DNA from: Xanthomonas translucens pv. translucens DSM 18974
GTDB lineage: Bacteria > Pseudomonadota > Gammaproteobacteria > Xanthomonadales > Xanthomonadaceae
Direction of reading: 5' to 3'
Assembly: GCF_000331775.1 (NCBI RefSeq)
Contig: NZ_CAPJ01000078.1
Coordinates: forward strand, 1-16,385
Length of the DNA stretch: 16,385 nucleotides
In this document: positions 15,429 through 16,385 of the stretch, piece after piece
Position numbering within the stretch: position 1 is the stretch's first letter
Layout: each line of letters opens with the position of its first letter
The notes under the pieces: generated by a model
What the model was told of the DNA's origin: nothing
The model's database searches: none
What the model saw: only the letters and a program-made list of their open reading frames with translations
Made by a program: the position numbers and the translations under genes

Positions 15429-16189
15429 GCATCGCATCCGATCCCTTCTCGCTCGAAGGCAAACGCATCCTCGTCACTGGCGCGTCCTCGGGTATCGGCC
15501 GCCAGATCGCCATCTCCTGCGCCGAACTGGGCGCCCAGTTGGCGATCAGCGGGCGCGACCGCGAGCGGCTGACGTCCACCCTGGAAGCCCTGCCCGGCGA
15601 CGGGCACATGGCGATAGCGGCGGACCTGGACCGGCAGGAGGACATCGACCGTCTGGTCGCCGAGGTCGGCGTGCTGGACGGGCTGGCGCACGCAGCCGGG
15701 ATCTCCCGGCTGGTGCCGCTGCGCCTAGTCAACCGGGCGCACCTGGACGACACCTTCTCGAGTAACACGTTCGCACCGATGCTGCTGACCCGCGGCCTGC
15801 TGGCGAAGAAGCGCATCGCCGCGAACGGCTCACTGGTGTTCGTCGCCTCTGTCGCCTCGCACATCGGGCCGATGGCGAGCAGCGCATACGCGGCCAGCAA
15901 GAGCGCCCTGCTCGGCATGATGCGGTCGCTGGCGCAGGAAGTGGCCAAGAACGGCATCCGCGCCAACTGCATCGCCCCGGGCTACGTGCGCACGCCGCTG
16001 CTGGAGGTCCTGCAGGGCAGCGGCGGCAACATGGAAGGGCTGTTCGAACTGACGCCGCTGGGCATGGGCGAACCGGAGGACGTCGCCTACGCCGTCGCGT
16101 TCCTGCTAGCCGATGCGAGCCGGTGGATCACGCGCACCTATTTCGTGGTGGATGGAGGCCTCACCGTGCCGATGGACATCTACGCATGA
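15425..16189 (+). CDS. Short-chain dehydrogenase/reductase (3-oxoacyl-ACP reductase-like)
   Basis: 254 aa, classical SDR. The nucleotide site TGASSGIG is at residues 18-25. AHAAG takes the place of the NNAG motif. Catalytic residues appear to be S142 (in ASVASH), Y155 and K159 (YAASK). IAPGYVRTPLL and the closing VVDGGLTV are typical of FabG-like enzymes. It probably reduces the 3-keto group on the ACP-bound acyl chain, or a keto sugar. I take the GTG at 15425, overlapping the KAS III stop (GTGA), because it starts the usual SDR N-terminus 17 residues before the glycine motif; an upstream ATG at 15344 would be buried in the KAS III gene. The stop overlaps the next SDR start by ATGA. Confidence 0.9.
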   Translation: MSIASDPFSLEGKRILVTGASSGIGRQIAISCAELGAQLAISGRDRERLTSTLEALPGDGHMAIAADLDRQEDIDRLVAEVGVLDGLAHAAGISRLVPLRLVNRAHLDDTFSSNTFAPMLLTRGLLAKKRIAANGSLVFVASVASHIGPMASSAYAASKSALLGMMRSLAQEVAKNGIRANCIAPGYVRTPLLEVLQGSGGNMEGLFELTPLGMGEPEDVAYAVAFLLADASRWITRTYFVVDGGLTVPMDIYA

Positions 16190-16385
16190 ACACGCCGGCA
16201 CGCACCGCGTTCTCGCTCGACGGCAAGACGATCCTGGTGACCGGGGCGTCGTCAGGGCTGGGCCGGCAGATCGCGATCGCCTGCGCGCAGCGCGGCGCGC
16301 GCATCGTGCTGGCCGGCCGCCACGCAGACCGCCTCGCGCAAACCCAGGCGCAGCTGCAGGGCACGGGCCATGTCGGCGTGCTCGG
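16186..16385 (+). CDS. Second short-chain dehydrogenase/reductase (3' partial)
   Basis: The window ends after 66 codons. It starts at the ATG overlapping the previous stop and has the SDR nucleotide motif TGASSGLG at residues 19-26. The N-terminus is strongly similar to that of the preceding SDR: both read FSL.GK.ILVTGASSG.GRQIAI.CA, followed by a similarly spaced GR...RL segment and GH at the same distance. This indicates a tandem duplication with divergence. The catalytic Ser/Tyr/Lys lie beyond the edge, so activity cannot be judged. By context it is a further reductase of the acyl or sugar pathway. Confidence 0.88.
   Translation, partial: MNTPARTAFSLDGKTILVTGASSGLGRQIAIACAQRGARIVLAGRHADRLAQTQAQLQGTGHVGVL

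Overview
This is a stretch of the main polar-flagellum locus of a Xanthomonadaceae bacterium, most likely a Xanthomonas. The reasons are high GC with strong GC3 bias, a single flagellin gene between hook-associated and cap genes, and the order rpoN2 - single-domain response regulator (VemR-type) - fleQ, which I know from Xanthomonas. Species is not determined. All genes lie on the plus strand. I saw no rRNA, tRNA, mobile element or CRISPR array.

Layout. (1) Positions 1-3917: the 3' end of flgJ (rod-associated glucosaminidase), then flgK and flgL (hook-filament junction), closely packed and closed by a strong intrinsic terminator. (2) 3918-5490: fliC (flagellin), isolated between two intrinsic terminators and preceded by two tandem sigma-28 (FliA) promoters. 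(3) 5491-8426: fliD (cap), fliS (flagellin chaperone), a small FliT-like gene and an atypical PilZ-domain gene. fliD and fliS each have a sigma-54-like site followed by a FliA site. (4) 8497-12679: a LuxR/NarL-type response regulator, then rpoN2, vemR and fleQ. A good sigma-54 site and a compact array of TAGGG/CCCTA palindromes precede rpoN2. (5) 12680-12983: an intergenic region with a long imperfect palindrome and a near-consensus sigma-54 promoter. (6) 12984-16385: a tight operon of DegT/EryC1-type sugar aminotransferase, acyl carrier protein, ketoacyl-ACP synthase III and two tandem short-chain dehydrogenases, the last cut by the window edge.

How the parts fit. The RpoN2/VemR/FleQ module is the class I/II control level. 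It would drive sigma-54 promoters, including probably its own and that of the downstream sugar/acyl operon, while FliA drives late genes (fliC, fliD, fliS). The last operon looks like a pathway for an N-acylated amino-deoxysugar whose acyl group is made de novo on a dedicated ACP, as in the viosamine island used for flagellin glycosylation in Pseudomonas syringae. Its position beside fleQ and its sigma-54 promoter suggest it decorates the flagellin encoded 8 kb upstream. The less ordinary signals are this operon with its promoter and upstream palindrome, the palindrome array before rpoN2, and the paired sigma-28 promoters of fliC.
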